Shown here piece by piece: positions 12,129 through 23,278 of a stretch of 64,000 nt of DNA. A program made the translations under genes and the position numbers. The notes under the pieces were generated by a model. That model searched no databases. It was not told where the DNA came from and was given only the letters and a program-made list of their open reading frames with translations. Numbering within the stretch: the first letter of the stretch is position 1; every line of letters begins with the position of its first letter. Origin of the DNA: Centrapalus pauciflorus (lineage: Eukaryota > Streptophyta > Magnoliopsida > Asterales > Asteraceae); assembly GCA_020465985.1 (NCBI GenBank), contig JAANYP010004869.1:868001-932000 (forward strand), read 5' to 3'.

Positions 12129-15100
12129 ATGGGGTGTGTATTTGGGAAAGACCTTTCGTCTTCTGGACCTCCAACTTCTGAGATCGTTGTAGACAAGAGG
12201 AGAGATAGAGACAGCGGTTTACATATTCATTCTGGGAGAGCAGAAGTGGTCACAAATCCTGACGCCAGCACTGCGGGGGAGGCACAAAATGGAGTGGATC
12301 AGAAGGGGGAGAAAGAGAGAGTGAGGTCAAGAGGTGAGAGAAGACGCTCAAAACCCAACCCTAGACTGAGTAATCCACCCAAAAATATTCATGGTGAACA
12401 AGTTGCTGCTGGCTGGCCTGCTTGGCTATCTGCTGTTGCTGGAGAGGCCATCAACGGGTGGACACCACGGAGGGCAGATACTTTCGAGAAGATCGACAAG
12501 GCAAGTAATTTTGAGTAATGTTGCAATTTTCTTTGAATATCTTTTTTGGAGTCGAAGTGTACTTGTTAGACTTGGATCAATTGTTTCATATCGTACAAAT
12601 GGAGACGGTATGTGTATGGCAAAAACATAATTTGCCTTTGCCGAATCCTCATTGCCCGCATTCTTCTTGTCAACAAATTACATTTCTAATTTTTAGAAAT
12701 TTCATTGTTGTAAGATTTATTCACTGATTGTGGTATGTGTTGTGATTAGATTGGACAAGGTACTTATAGTAATGTGTACAAAGCCAAGGATACGATGACT
12801 GGAAAAATTGTTGCATTGAAGAAGGTTCGTTTTGACAATTTGGAGCCTGAGAGTGTGAAATTCATGGCAAGAGAAATTTTGATATTACGGCGTCTTGATC
12901 ATCCAAATGTTGTGAAATTGGAAGGGTTAGTGACTTCAAGGATGTCTTGTAGTTTGTACCTTGTTTTTGAGTACATGGAACACGATTTGGCTGGACTTGC
13001 TGCCAGTCCTACAATCAAATTTACTGAGCCTCAGGTTAGACTCTGTCGCGTTCTTCAAATAGCTGGTTCTGGTTATTGTTGTTTGGATAGAGCTGCTTCC
13101 TTCATGTTAAGCCTCCATGAATGTTGTAGGTCAAGTGTTACATGCATCAACTATTGTCTGGGCTTGAACATTGTCACAACCGCCACGTGTTACATCGAGA
13201 TATCAAGGGGTCAAATCTTCTCCTTGATAACGGTGGAGTTCTGAAGATTGCTGATTTTGGTTTAGCATCATTCTTTGATCCCAACCATAAGCAGCCAATG
13301 ACTAGTCGGGTGGTTACATTGTGGTATAGACCACCAGAGCTTCTTCTAGGGGCTACTGATTATGGTGTAGGTATTGACCTCTGGAGTGCAGGCTGCATTT
13401 TAGCAGAGTTGTTGGCTGGGAAACCAATCATGCCAGGTCGCACAGAGGTAATTAAAAAATCTAATTTTTAATGTATTCAACTTTGTGAATTTTTTCAGGA
13501 AGTTAACCATGAACATCACTCAAACTCATTTTCTCATGCAGTTGTTGGTTATTTGATTGGAATTGCCAGGTTTTCTTTCAAGTCTTGTGATTTATGTTAC
13601 TGCTTTATGTGATATTACTCTTTGCTCCCTTGCACCTCAGGTGGAGCAGCTTCATAAGATCTTCAAGTTATGCGGTTCCCCTTCTGAAGAATACTGGAAA
13701 AAGTCGAAGCTTCCACATGCAACCATATTTAAGCCCCAGCAGTCATACAAACGATGCATAGCGGAGACATTCAAAGATTTTCCACCACCAGCATTACCAC
13801 TAATTGATACCCTTCTCGCTATCGATCCAGCCGAACGTCTAACTGCAACGGCTGCTTTGGGAAGTGAAGTGAGTGTCCATATTTTAATTTTCATTTGTCT
13901 TGTTCTGTTGCTTCTCTTTCGTATTTTTCTTACTTGTAGAGTTAAGTTCTACCATGCCTGCTTTCTGATGATCCTTTTTATAACTATCTCTATAATTCAA
14001 GGCTTGTAAATCTATACATATATGAACATATTGTACATTCAGTAACTAAAGAGATTTTATTTGTATAAGAATAACTAGGCAATCATATGGCAAATAGGAA
14101 ACAAAGTCTGTTTTTTCTTTGCTTGATTGTCATCACAAAGTCGTCTAGGGTCAGGCTCTTTTGGATGTTTATTATAAAATTTCTTTAGGCTATCAAGTTT
14201 TCAAGGGAAAGAACGTGCGCAAGGATTTCCATCCCCAGCCATTGCAAATTTAATGAGCCTTGGAACCTCAGCATTGCCCTATTTGTCTTGATGAATTATT
14301 TGTGTAAGAATAATTCAAAAAATTGTATGTGGTGGTGAAGTAACTTGATTAATATAGTGGTCATGATCTATTTAATTAAATTGTATGCTTGAAGTTCTTC
14401 CATATGTTTTTTTTTTTCTTTTTGTTCTTTATAATTCCAAATATGTTTTTGGTTTTCCTTATTCTACTAATTGTCTTTCCTTATTCTTATCTCTCCAGTG
14501 AACTTGTGACATGCCAAATTGCCAACTCAACTTTGATAAGCTGTTTAGATCTTATTAGTGTATAAAGTTCTGGTATACTTTTGTTACATCTTTGTTCTTA
14601 GGTGCAACCTTATGATCACTGGAACATTAGTTTGTGAATCAACTCTTTTGTGGAAGGAAAGTATATTTTAGGTTTAAATATTTAGTCACCGTTATCGATG
14701 ACCACTAGTTGGTAACATAGGTTTCTTTTATAGTAGCAAGGAGTGGTATATTTTCATTTTTATTGAATTTTCTGTTTCTGTTGAAACTAAATTTGAAGTT
14801 ATGGTAAAATACTGTGGTGATATGGTGAGGGAACATGTATTACCTCAAACACGTGTGCTTCTATCTATTACCAGATCCCCTTACTGGGTGCAACAGGGTG
14901 CACACCCCTGAAGTGTTGACCATATTCCCTAATTATTGACCACAATTTACGGGGATATGCAATGGACAGATATTGTCTTTACCACAAAAAAGGCTTGAAG
15001 GCCGACAAATTGACGATTTAGAAACAAATGATCAAATCAGAATGAAGTGAAGTCTTAGAATTGGGAAAGAGAAACAGTGTGACATGACATGTTATTTTTA

Positions 15101-17228
15101 ATGTGTATTAGTTATCTTATCTTGATATATAATGTACGAATCAAGAAATAGGCCCTTTCCTTTATTGGGTTTTGTTTTATACTTGTTTATACATAAGACA
15201 CCCCAGTATCCTCTGTTTTCTTTTAATATTTGAATCCAGATATCTATGCATCAGGCATCCATGTCCTTTTACAAGTATCTATTCAACGTAGTTCCATCAG
15301 AATCCATAACTTCAATACTTTGTACGCAATAGGGTACCTTGATCTCTGTAAAGTGTAAAGTGACCTTTACTTGTAGAGGAAATATGCCCTAACTCTATCG
15401 TCCGAATGTGGTCTGTTTGGGATAATTATCCAGACTGAAAAAATGGAAACTTGATGTTTCACCTTGACCCTGAAAAAACACAAAAAAAGTTAAATGGAAA
15501 ATTCAATAACGTGACTGTCACTTGCCGAAAATTATATGTTCCCATTGTGAGTGCAATGAGTCCGTTGATGTCTACCTGCACCAATCACTATGATCTTCAA
15601 TACAAGGTGCTTTTTGGGAGTTTAGTGCACAAGACACGACAGAGGTAATTTGCTTATAGAAAAATGATCTGACAGAGCAAGAAAGTTCATAGAAGATAGA
15701 TGTGATAGGATTGCAGGTTTTATGATATTTTAGGATTCCCATACTGGGAGACTCTGGATATTTGTTAAAAACAAAGGATTGTATAATATTGAATATTTTG
15801 GTTCCAGGGCTACATGTTTTCACATCTTCAGATTATTAGAAGTGTACATTTGTATCTCTTGTATACTAGCTGAGGTATTCTTCATCCTCAATTTTGTTTA
15901 TTTTCTTCGATACTAATACTTGTTGCGCAACTGTATTTCAGTTTTTTACGACAAAACCTTATGCTTGTGATCCTTCAAGTCTTCCAAAATATCCACCCAG
16001 CAAGGAGATGGATGCTAAACTACGTGATGAAGAAGCCAGAAGGTATGCTGTGTGGGTTATCATTAAATCTTATAAGTTTACTTATGATTCAACTTGCGTG
16101 AACTCAGATTGTGACTCGAGCCTTGGTTTATATGGTAGATTGAGAGCTGGTAAAGCCAATGCTGATGGTGTGAAGAAGACACGCACACGTGAAAGACCTG
16201 CGAGGGCAATCCCTGCTCCAGAAGCTAATGCTGAGCTGCAGACGAACCTTGATGTATGTCATTAAAACTTTACCATTCTTTAATTATATAAGCTTGGTAA
16301 CACCAACGCTGTGTTGGGTAGGATGAAAATTTTGATGTCCTCCGACATCTTTTTAGGAGGGGAAGTGAGTGAAAGGGAAATGAAAACTTTCCTCCCAAAT
16401 TTGGGAAGAAAATGAGAGAGGGAAAATGAAAACTTTCCTTTTTCTTCTCTTCCTTCCCTTTCCAAATTGGAGGCCATAGTGTAAGGGTGCTTTTAGCTCG
16501 CGGAATGAAATTTAAAGGAATTGAAATTCAAACTACAACCCTTAGTGTGTTTTGTGGGGTGGTGTTGGGCATATAATGTTAGTGTCGGCTAGAGGTCTAG
16601 GTTATGAAGTGTTGGAATCTAAATTCCTTTACAAATGACTAGGAATGACAAATTCCTTCAACTGTGGATTTTAATGGAATTTAAATAAGTTTATTTCTTT
16701 CTCTTTATGGTTCAAAGTTTCAAAAAAAACTGAATGGTGTAATTCCTACATTTTTCATTCGACGAGCCAAACGCACCCTAAATCTATGGTCAAATATTAC
16801 TTTGAAACGTTTTTGGTTTGAATTGCTGTTCTTGTCTCCATACAATCTTTCTCTTTTAAACCAGTTTGGTATTTACTTCTATTTGCACACTACATTCGAT
16901 TACTGTCGCTAGATGTTCTTACACCATCTGCCTGATTCCTTGGCAGAGACGGCGGTTGATCACACATGCAAATGCAAAGAGCAAGAGCGAGAAGTTTCCT
17001 CCGCCCCACCAGGATGGGACACTTGGGTACCCATTGGGTTCATCGCATCACATGCACATGGATCCATCTTTTGATCCTCCAGACGTGCCATTCAGTTCGA
17101 ATTTTTCATATGGAAAAGCACCTATACAGACTTGGTCTGGCCCGCTGGTGGACCCTGCATCCGCAGGCGGTCCTTTGAGAAAGAAACATAGCAATTCCAC
17201 TTCCAAATCATCAAAGAATAAGACTTGA
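12129..17228 (+). CDS. CDK-like serine/threonine protein kinase (At1g54610/At1g18670 type), 7 exons
   Basis: Exons 12129-12500, 12750-13034, 13130-13447, 13641-13868, 15942-16042, 16139-16253 and 16947-17228 join in frame to 566 aa. The start MGCVFGK was preferred over the ATG three codons upstream because family members begin MGC, an N-myristoylation/palmitoylation signal; this suggests membrane attachment. Kinase domain: Gly-loop IGQGTYSNVY (125-134), catalytic Lys K148 in VALKKV, HRDIKGSN (catalytic D243), DFG at 261-263, WYRPPELLLG and GIDLWSAGCILAEL. The C-terminal tail has the family's basic and Pro-rich blocks (RERPARAIPAPEANAELQ, LGYPLGSSHH). Intron 1 is GC-AG (AAG then GCAAGT), forced by the frame. 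Intron 5 is 96 nt with no stop. Introns 4 (2.1 kb) and 6 (0.7 kb, with a MITE) are the longest. Cellular substrate unknown. Confidence 0.92.
16485..16778. mobile_element. PIF/Harbinger-like MITE in kinase intron 6
   Basis: Ends GGGTGCTTTTAGCTCGCGGA and GACGAGCCAAACGCACCC form inverted repeats, with TAA immediately outside both (16482-16484, 16779-16781). Size 294 bp, non-coding, inside the 693-bp intron 16254-16946 of the kinase gene. Confidence 0.7.
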
Positions 17229-17562
17229 GGTCTATCCAAGTAAAAAATGAATGCTGTCAAGTTGGAAAAGGCTGCAAATGCTGTCGGGAAATTGATTTTT
17301 TAAGTTTATAATGGAGAGGTAAAGCATTTTGTTGTTAATTTTTTGTATTGTTGTATTGTTTTGTGAAATGGTGAGAATCAGCTCCTTTTAGTCTCGAAGC
17401 ATTGTAAATGTTACTCAGGTCAACCTACTTAAAATAAACATATTATTTAAACATATTTTCTGGCCTCGATGCGTTGTTTGCACCGCCATCCGGTATTTGT
17501 TTGATTCAGAACCCACAACCAGTGATACCAGTTCCTGGTTTTGAGCTGTGTTGGCTAGCTAA

Positions 17563-17848
17563 GGGGGCGTTTGGTTCGTGGATTTCCTGGGATTTGCATT
17601 TAAAATCTTGTGTTTGGTTCACATATTTCAGTTTGGATTTAAAATCCCAGGATTTCTTTAAAATCTCACTTTATTGTTATTTAAAAACTCAGCTTCCTCC
17701 CTAGGATTTTAAATCCCAGTTACTCTGCATTTTTCAGATTAGTTAATTTTTCTTAAAAGATAACGCAGATTTTTGACAAAATCCTGACAAATGCAAATGC
17801 TGCATAATATAAGTCCCAGAGAAAAAAATTTGCGAACCAAACGTTGCT
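17563..17848. mobile_element. PIF/Harbinger-like MITE, copy 2
   Basis: Begins GGGGGCGTTTGGTTCG after TAA (17560-17562) and ends CGAACCAAACGTTGCT before TAA (17849-17851). It is the inverse-orientation relative of 7590-7903, sharing the CCTGGGATTTGCATTTAAAA and CAAATGCAAATGCTGCATAA segments. It lies about 330 bp after the kinase stop codon. Confidence 0.75.
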
Positions 17849-17851
17849 TAA

Positions 17852-18455
17852 TTACAAGTAATGCCTGGTGGTGATGTGGCACACAGGCTGCTCTTATTTC
17901 CTTGGTAGCTGCTTTTTCACGTTTCATTCATCTCTTCTCCACCTATATACAAACTTCTTTTATTTCTTTCTCTTCTCATGGCATACCATTATCATATATA
18001 TTCTATAAAAGAACCCACCCAAGTGAAGAATTTATTCTACTATGCAACTTCAATCAAACTGTTGTCTTGTTCTTGTACCATCCTAAAACCTTATGACTGC
18101 ACTATAACCGTACCGAATCGTATTTAAGGGTATTGGTTATGGAACAGTTAGAAATAATTTCATTACAGATAGTTAGGATCGATAAATTTCTTAATCTATA
18201 GAATTTGATGAAATGTAAACAATATGTCATTTATTATTTTTGTAAACAAAGAGTTTAAACACACTATAAACAAATTCTGATTCCTTCGTATATCGTTCAG
18301 TAAGTCAACCCGGGCCTATGACATAAAGAACAAAATCGATTACCCAATTATTATTTGCCACCGCCAATTAAAAGTAGTTTCCATCTATTTTTATCCTGTG
18401 GTCGTATTTTTAAAATTAATGTTTTAGTGTTTACATTATACCTTTGTAGAGAGAT
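17852..18455. other. Intergenic, no gene seen
   Basis: AT-rich spacer between two MITEs; no frame of coding quality. Confidence 0.4.
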
Positions 18456-18928
18456 GGATATTTGTGAAAAAAAATCCTTAAATTTGATCATTTTCGTGAT
18501 TAAAACTTTTAATCATTTTTCATTGCACAAAAAACTCTCAACTGACTAAAACTTTTCGAAATGAGGTTTTTTTCAAAAATAATGACTTGTAGCCTGATGA
18601 ACCGGTTGTAAGCTACTGACCAGCCTTTCGTCTTTGACGAACCTCTTTCCAACGAACTCATTTGTCTATGTTTTATAATTCAAATTCACATTTCTTGTTG
18701 ATTTTTTAATACAAATCTGTGTTTTTTATATTGAAATTTACTTTTTTGATGAAATTCTAGTGGTCATTGATCACTTGTTGATGGTGGTGTGTGACTTTCG
18801 GTTACAACCGGTAATATCTAAATTACATGAAATTTTGCCGGTTGGGAGTTTTTTGTGCAATGAAATGGTTGAGGGTTTTAATCACAAAAATGGTTCAACG
18901 TGAGGGTATTTTTTTGCACAAATATCCG
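18456..18928. mobile_element. Long-TIR MITE (family R1), copy 2
   Basis: Starts GGATATTTGTGAAAAAAAATC and ends TTTTTTTGCACAAATATCC. It has the same GTGATTAAAAC and TTTCATTGCACAAAAAAC arms and the same middle (GAACCGGTTGTAAGC, GGTAATATC) as 8881-9358, so the pair defines a family. No ORF. Confidence 0.65.
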
Positions 18929-19017
18929 TAAATATATATTATAAACGGCAAAATATACAGCTATAATAATATAAAAACATGAACGTTGACGTACAAATAC
19001 ATGATTTGTAACATTAG

Positions 19018-19355
19018 AGGCATGTTTGCAATGAGCTTTTAGAAGCTTGCTTTTGACTTTTGAAAACAACTAGAAATCTGAAAATTTTAATTCGAAAATA
19101 AAAGTTCTTCTATAAGAAGCTACTTGAAGTAGCTTTTCAAAAAAAGTTTATACTTTTTGTTAAATAAAATTATTTTTTTTTGCCCTTCTAATAATAATAA
19201 ACTACAACACCTAACTAATATTGATGTTATATTGTAACATTTAATGCTAAAAGCTACACTATAACCAGGTTTATTAAATACAATAATAATAAAAAAAACT
19301 AAAAGCTTAAAGTTTTTTTTTAAAAACTCGAGCTACTAAAATAGCTCCAACACTA
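19018..19355. mobile_element. AGCTTTT-rich fold-back MITE (probable)
   Basis: Opens with ATGTTTGCAATGAGCTTTT and closes with GAGCTACTAAAATAGCTCC. Many AGCTTTTAGAAGCT/AAAAGCTTAAAG inverted words inside can fold. The borders are approximate and no target duplication was confirmed. Confidence 0.35.
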
Positions 19356-19592
19356 GTTGTGTCAAACATACATCGATGAAAACATCACTCGGAGTACCTT
19401 CTCCGAAATAAGGCGGCGTTTTCAATTTCCTCTTGACATTCTCATTTACTTTAACCAACGAAGCTGCATTTGCCTGCTAGGAACCCTGATGCTGCGTCTT
19501 CTTCCTTTTCCAATATATATATATACGATCTTTAAAATGAAAATGATCCAAAGTACAATTGGCACCTTAGCAATTCTTTTAACTAGTTTTTT

Positions 19593-20378
19593 CAGGGCCG
19601 TAAACGAACCAAGCATTCGATGAACCGATCGCAAACTGTTCAGCTGTTTGTTCGAACGAACATGAATACAAATTTTTGTTCGTTTAATTAAATGAACGAA
19701 CATGAATACACGCTTCATTCGTTTATTTATGTTCCTGAATGTTCGTTTACATTCGTTTATTTATGTTTATTCGTTTATTTACAATACATTCTGACATATA
19801 TTATTATTATTATTCTTATTGTTATTATTAATATCATTATTATATAAATAATATATTAATTAATAATATGAATTGAAAACTTAAACTTCAAACTCTAATA
19901 CCTATATGATTGGTGATATTGAATGAAGATAACAAAAAAATTCAAATGCTTAAAAGATGTTAATTTAATATTGAAATTGAGTTTTTGGTTATTAAGACGT
20001 TAATTTATTGTCATCATAATATCTTGAAGTAACATGTGATTGTTGTTAAAATCTTTTAATCATGTATTGTGGGTTTTTAATTTTAGATCAACATGTTAGC
20101 TTGTTTGTGTTCGTTTAATTATTCATTTATGCTCGTTCATTTGTGTTTATCTAATCGGTCAGTATGTTCATTTGTTTGTGATCGTTTAATTGTTCAATTA
20201 TGTTCGTTTTCAATTATGAGTCAAACGAACATGAACAAGACTAATTCCTTAGCGAACGTACATAAACAGAAAATCTTGTGTTTGTTTACGTTCGTGTTCG
20301 TTCATCTATTCGGTTACAGTTAAATGAACGAACATAAACATATCATCATTCGTGTTTGTTTTGTTCTTTTACAGCCTT
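19593..20378. mobile_element. hAT-type MITE rich in GTTCGTTTA/GAACGAACAT words
   Basis: Terminal CAGGGCCGTAAACGAAC and GTTCTTTTACAGCCTT are imperfect inverted repeats. The flanks are AGTTTTTT (19585-19592) and AGTTTTCT (20379-20386), an 8-bp duplication with one change, as in hAT elements. Subterminal repeats of GAACGAACATGAA on both strands probably were transposase-binding sites. There is no coding capacity; apparent ORFs across it come from the repeats. Confidence 0.7.
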
Positions 20379-20510
20379 AGTTTTCTTTTATAATCCAGAA
20401 TAAACTATAGTTTACATTTGATAAAGATTCACACGTTGAACACTCTTTATCATTATTTTTCATTGTACATTTGTGTTTATCAATGTTATGTTGCTGTTGG
20501 CTTCTTGAAG

Positions 20511-20798
20511 ACTGTTTCGGTGGTGAAGGGGAACAACTACTCCCCTAATTGGTTACCACCATCTCGCCTAGAAGGTCCTTATAGGGTTGCAATTCCATTT
20601 GGGCCGAGGGATGGTCCTAACCGACCAACTGAACTAAGTGGCCGTATATTTGGGCCGCGAAACCCACCCGGCCCACCAAGGTTCCCACCTCCACACGGTT
20701 CTTCGATGCCACCTAGACCTCCCCACCCATATGGATCGTCAGGCCCGCCTGAACCTCCAAGAGTTCCTAGTGTAGGACCCGGGTTTTCTCCCTTTTAA
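20511..20798 (+). CDS. Orphan proline/glycine-rich terminal exon (unidentified)
   Basis: An acceptor-like CTTCTTGAAG opens a 95-residue frame that ends in TAA. It runs from NYSPNWLPPSRLEGPYRVA through GPRNPPGPPRFPPPHGSS to PSVGPGFSPF. Composition (Pro, Gly, Arg, Ser) and higher GC set it apart from the surrounding DNA. A CGTAATAAAAGC polyadenylation-like word follows about 50 bp after the stop. No upstream exon with a start could be found, and it directly follows a hAT MITE, so it may be the last exon of a gene whose front was lost or lies in DNA I could not recognise. I do not know the family. Confidence 0.35.
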   Translation, partial: TVSVVKGNNYSPNWLPPSRLEGPYRVAIPFGPRDGPNRPTELSGRIFGPRNPPGPPRFPPPHGSSMPPRPPHPYGSSGPPEPPRVPSVGPGFSPF

Positions 20799-20952
20799 TA
20801 TGTTTGTAGCTTGTCACACGATTAGGCCTACCTGTAAATATTGCGTAATAAAAGCTACTACATGATCTTATTGTGTCTATTGTGCTAACCACTGAGTGAT
20901 AATTGATATGTGCTTACATGAATGGTTATAATGACATATTTACCTTTTTCAG

Positions 20953-21141
20953 CCTCCGGTCCTTTCAGACTCGGGACTCGCTAACCGAGTCAGGTTGGCT
21001 GCACTAAACCTACAGGCAGCAGCATCTTTTGAACTTGAGAACTTTAGGGACACGGAAGAATCTAATGCACCACGTTCCAGAAAACTAACCCACAACTGTG
21101 GGCTACTACAGTGCATCCAGATTAAAAAGATCAGCATGTAA
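20953..21141 (+). CDS. Orphan exon-like frame (unidentified)
   Basis: A strong acceptor (TACCTTTTTCAG) is followed by a 62-residue frame to TAA. It starts PPVLSDSGLANRVRLAALN, continues QAAASFELENFRDTEESN and ends in IKKISM. The sequence is balanced in composition and looks like real coding DNA. It could be an alternative last exon to 20511-20798, joined from a weak donor there (AGT then GTAGGA), or a separate fragment. Family not recognised; it is tail-to-tail with the BSD gene. Confidence 0.3.
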   Translation, partial: PPVLSDSGLANRVRLAALNLQAAASFELENFRDTEESNAPRSRKLTHNCGLLQCIQIKKISM

Positions 21142-21456
21142 TCAAACATGAACTTTTAAATAAATAAATTGCAGGAAATACTTTGTACATCCTAAAATAT
21201 GCATTAATTTGTGCAAATATGTACAATGTCCTTAAATGGAAAGGATATAAGTGCAAGAGAGTAGCATGTTATTAAAAACTCAGACAATTAATTGCAATTT
21301 GCTTCTTTAAAAGATACAGTCACAATATGTACATCACAAACATGGTAGAAAGAGCATGGAAACTGAAAAACATGGTCCAAGTACTTACCAGATAAATTAC
21401 CCCAAAAGAGGGATGATATCGATGAAATGAATTTGAATAAAATTTGTATAAGATTT

Positions 21457-22734
21457 TCATGCTTTAACAGGCTCATCGTCATCATCTTCAATATCCCATG
21501 GGAGATATTCCTCTTCCTCAGCAATGCTCAATCGCTTGTGCAACTCTGCTTTACCAGTGCTGCCATGAGAAACTGCCTTTTCCTTACTACTATCATCACT
21601 GCTGCCAATTTCTTCAATCTCGTCCCATCCATCTTCCTCCGGTGAGGGTTGACTAGAAACAATAGAAATATCACTATCTCTATCTGTCTTCCCTTCTGAT
21701 GCTGTTTTCACATCTGATTTTACCTCCAAGTTATCAACTTCAGATTCATTCTGGTTCCCATTATTCAATCCAGAAACACCCACTTTCACATCATCCTCCT
21801 TTTCCATCGTCTTCCCTTCTTTTTCAGAACTTTCTACAGATTCCTTTACTTCGATCTTCGAACCAGACTCAGTCATCTCTGCGTTTTCTTCATAATCATC
21901 TTCATCTGCATCCCAACTCAATTCCTCATCTTCCTCCCCAGATATTGCTCTCCTAACAAGCTTGGCCCTGGCCTCTTCGGCCTTTTTAATCTTATAAATT
22001 CTATAAAAATATCGACTCCAAAACGAATCCTCATCAACTCTAGCAGGAACAATCTCTCTATATATCTCCCCAACCACCCCGTCGTTCCCATTCATAACAT
22101 CATCAATCTCTCCCACTTGTTCATCAAATTTATAACCTAATTTCCATTCACTATACTCGACTATGTCCTCAGGATCCTTCAAATACGTGTTCATATCACT
22201 TTGAATCATTCGAATTTGTGCATCAAGCCTACTATAGGGTTTCGAAAACCCTAAATTGTCGCTACTACTGATTTTCTTACTAAAGTTAGCATCGGTAACA
22301 TCACTGTCGCTATCAGAATAATCAACTGCCAGAATCGAATCCTTACCTTGAGCTATAATTTCAGTTACGGTCGTACCGAGATCGTCGATGGCTTGGCCTA
22401 CCGATTCCAGGGATTCCTGAGCCAAGCCGGCACCGGCTTCAAGGGAGGTCGGTAAGTCCTTCACGACTTTGGCTGCTGCTTCTCGGATCACGGCTGTTTC
22501 TTTCTTGATCCCGGAGCTGAACTCCTCTAAATCACGGCGGTAGGCCCCAATGACGGACTCGGATTTCGAAGCTATGGTTTTCATCAGGCTACTACCGAAG
22601 GTCCATGCGGAGGTGATGGTTGGGATGCTGGAACTAGGGTTTTGAGGGAGTGATTCTGGATTGTCGGATTCAGAATCGGGATTCGAAACGGAAGGATCCG
22701 GATCATCGGAGAAGACGGATTGGAAGAAATTCAT
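21457..22734 (-). CDS. BSD domain-containing protein
   Basis: Single-exon frame of 425 aa. The BSD domain (named after BTF2/TFIIH p62, synapse-associated and DOS2-like proteins; thought to mediate DNA or protein contact) spans about residues 185-248 and ends in the diagnostic aromatic cluster DEDSFWSRYFYRIYKIK. The N-terminal part is Ser/Pro/Asp-rich, then an amphipathic Ala-rich helix region (IREAAAKVVKDLPTSLEAG, 84-102) follows. After residue 265 the protein is a long acidic disordered tail (Glu/Asp/Ser runs, ending EEEEYLPWDIEDDDDEP). This order matches plant BSD1-like proteins of unknown function. The ATG is the first in frame, and short acidic/aromatic MNFFQSVFSDDP is a usual N-terminus in the group. 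The precise molecular role is not known. Confidence 0.85.
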   Translation of the reverse strand: MNFFQSVFSDDPDPSVSNPDSESDNPESLPQNPSSSIPTITSAWTFGSSLMKTIASKSESVIGAYRRDLEEFSSGIKKETAVIREAAAKVVKDLPTSLEAGAGLAQESLESVGQAIDDLGTTVTEIIAQGKDSILAVDYSDSDSDVTDANFSKKISSSDNLGFSKPYSRLDAQIRMIQSDMNTYLKDPEDIVEYSEWKLGYKFDEQVGEIDDVMNGNDGVVGEIYREIVPARVDEDSFWSRYFYRIYKIKKAEEARAKLVRRAISGEEDEELSWDADEDDYEENAEMTESGSKIEVKESVESSEKEGKTMEKEDDVKVGVSGLNNGNQNESEVDNLEVKSDVKTASEGKTDRDSDISIVSSQPSPEEDGWDEIEEIGSSDDSSKEKAVSHGSTGKAELHKRLSIAEEEEYLPWDIEDDDDEPVKA

Positions 22735-23184
22735 GGGAGGAATTTAGCGGTGGAGGTGTTGGGGAGGTGCTTTTGAACAGAATCGAAATTTCGTTTGCCA
22801 CCCCTTTTTACCACTTTCCATCCAAGGTGCTTAATTCTCGTGTTTTTAAGAGTTTTAAATGCATATAAACAATATTCATCTTTCTTCTATTCCTAACAAG
22901 CATTTATTTTTGTAATAATTATTAATTATTCTTCATTTAAATTATTTTAATAATTAACCAACAATAACAAGTTAGTAAATTATTAATGGTAAAAAACGAC
23001 GACACTCTTTTACTTTCCTATATTATAATAATAACAATCAGGGCCGGCCCTGAGCAAGGTCAGCACAGGCAACCGCCCAGGACCCATTAATCATAGGGGC
23101 CTATTCTCAAAAAATTTATTATATATACTTATGTCTACTAATGACTAAACAAAATTATTGACCTACCAAAGTCTTTAGTTTATG

Positions 23185-23185
<1 letters not shown>

Positions 23186-23275
<90 letters not shown>
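23186..23275. repeat. (TA)n microsatellite, about 90 bp
   Basis: Uninterrupted TA dinucleotides immediately before the family A element. Confidence 0.95.

Positions 23276-23278
<3 letters not shown>

Noticed and set aside
12391..12727. Alternative frames overlapping kinase exon 1 and intron 1
   Set aside because: Wrong frame relative to the kinase and without conserved motifs.
13652..13894. 80-aa minus-strand frame in the kinase gene
   Set aside because: Antisense shadow of kinase exon 4.
19357..20323. Several frames of 70-90 aa
   Set aside because: They lie in a hAT MITE built of GTTCGTTTA/GAACGAACAT repeats.
20949..21149. 66-aa minus-strand frame between the orphan exon and the BSD gene
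   Set aside because: The plus strand of the same segment has the better splice acceptor and composition; no link to the BSD gene's frame was found.
21699..21956. 85-aa frame opposite the BSD gene
   Set aside because: Ser/His/Leu/Pro-rich shadow of the acidic tail coding region on the other strand.
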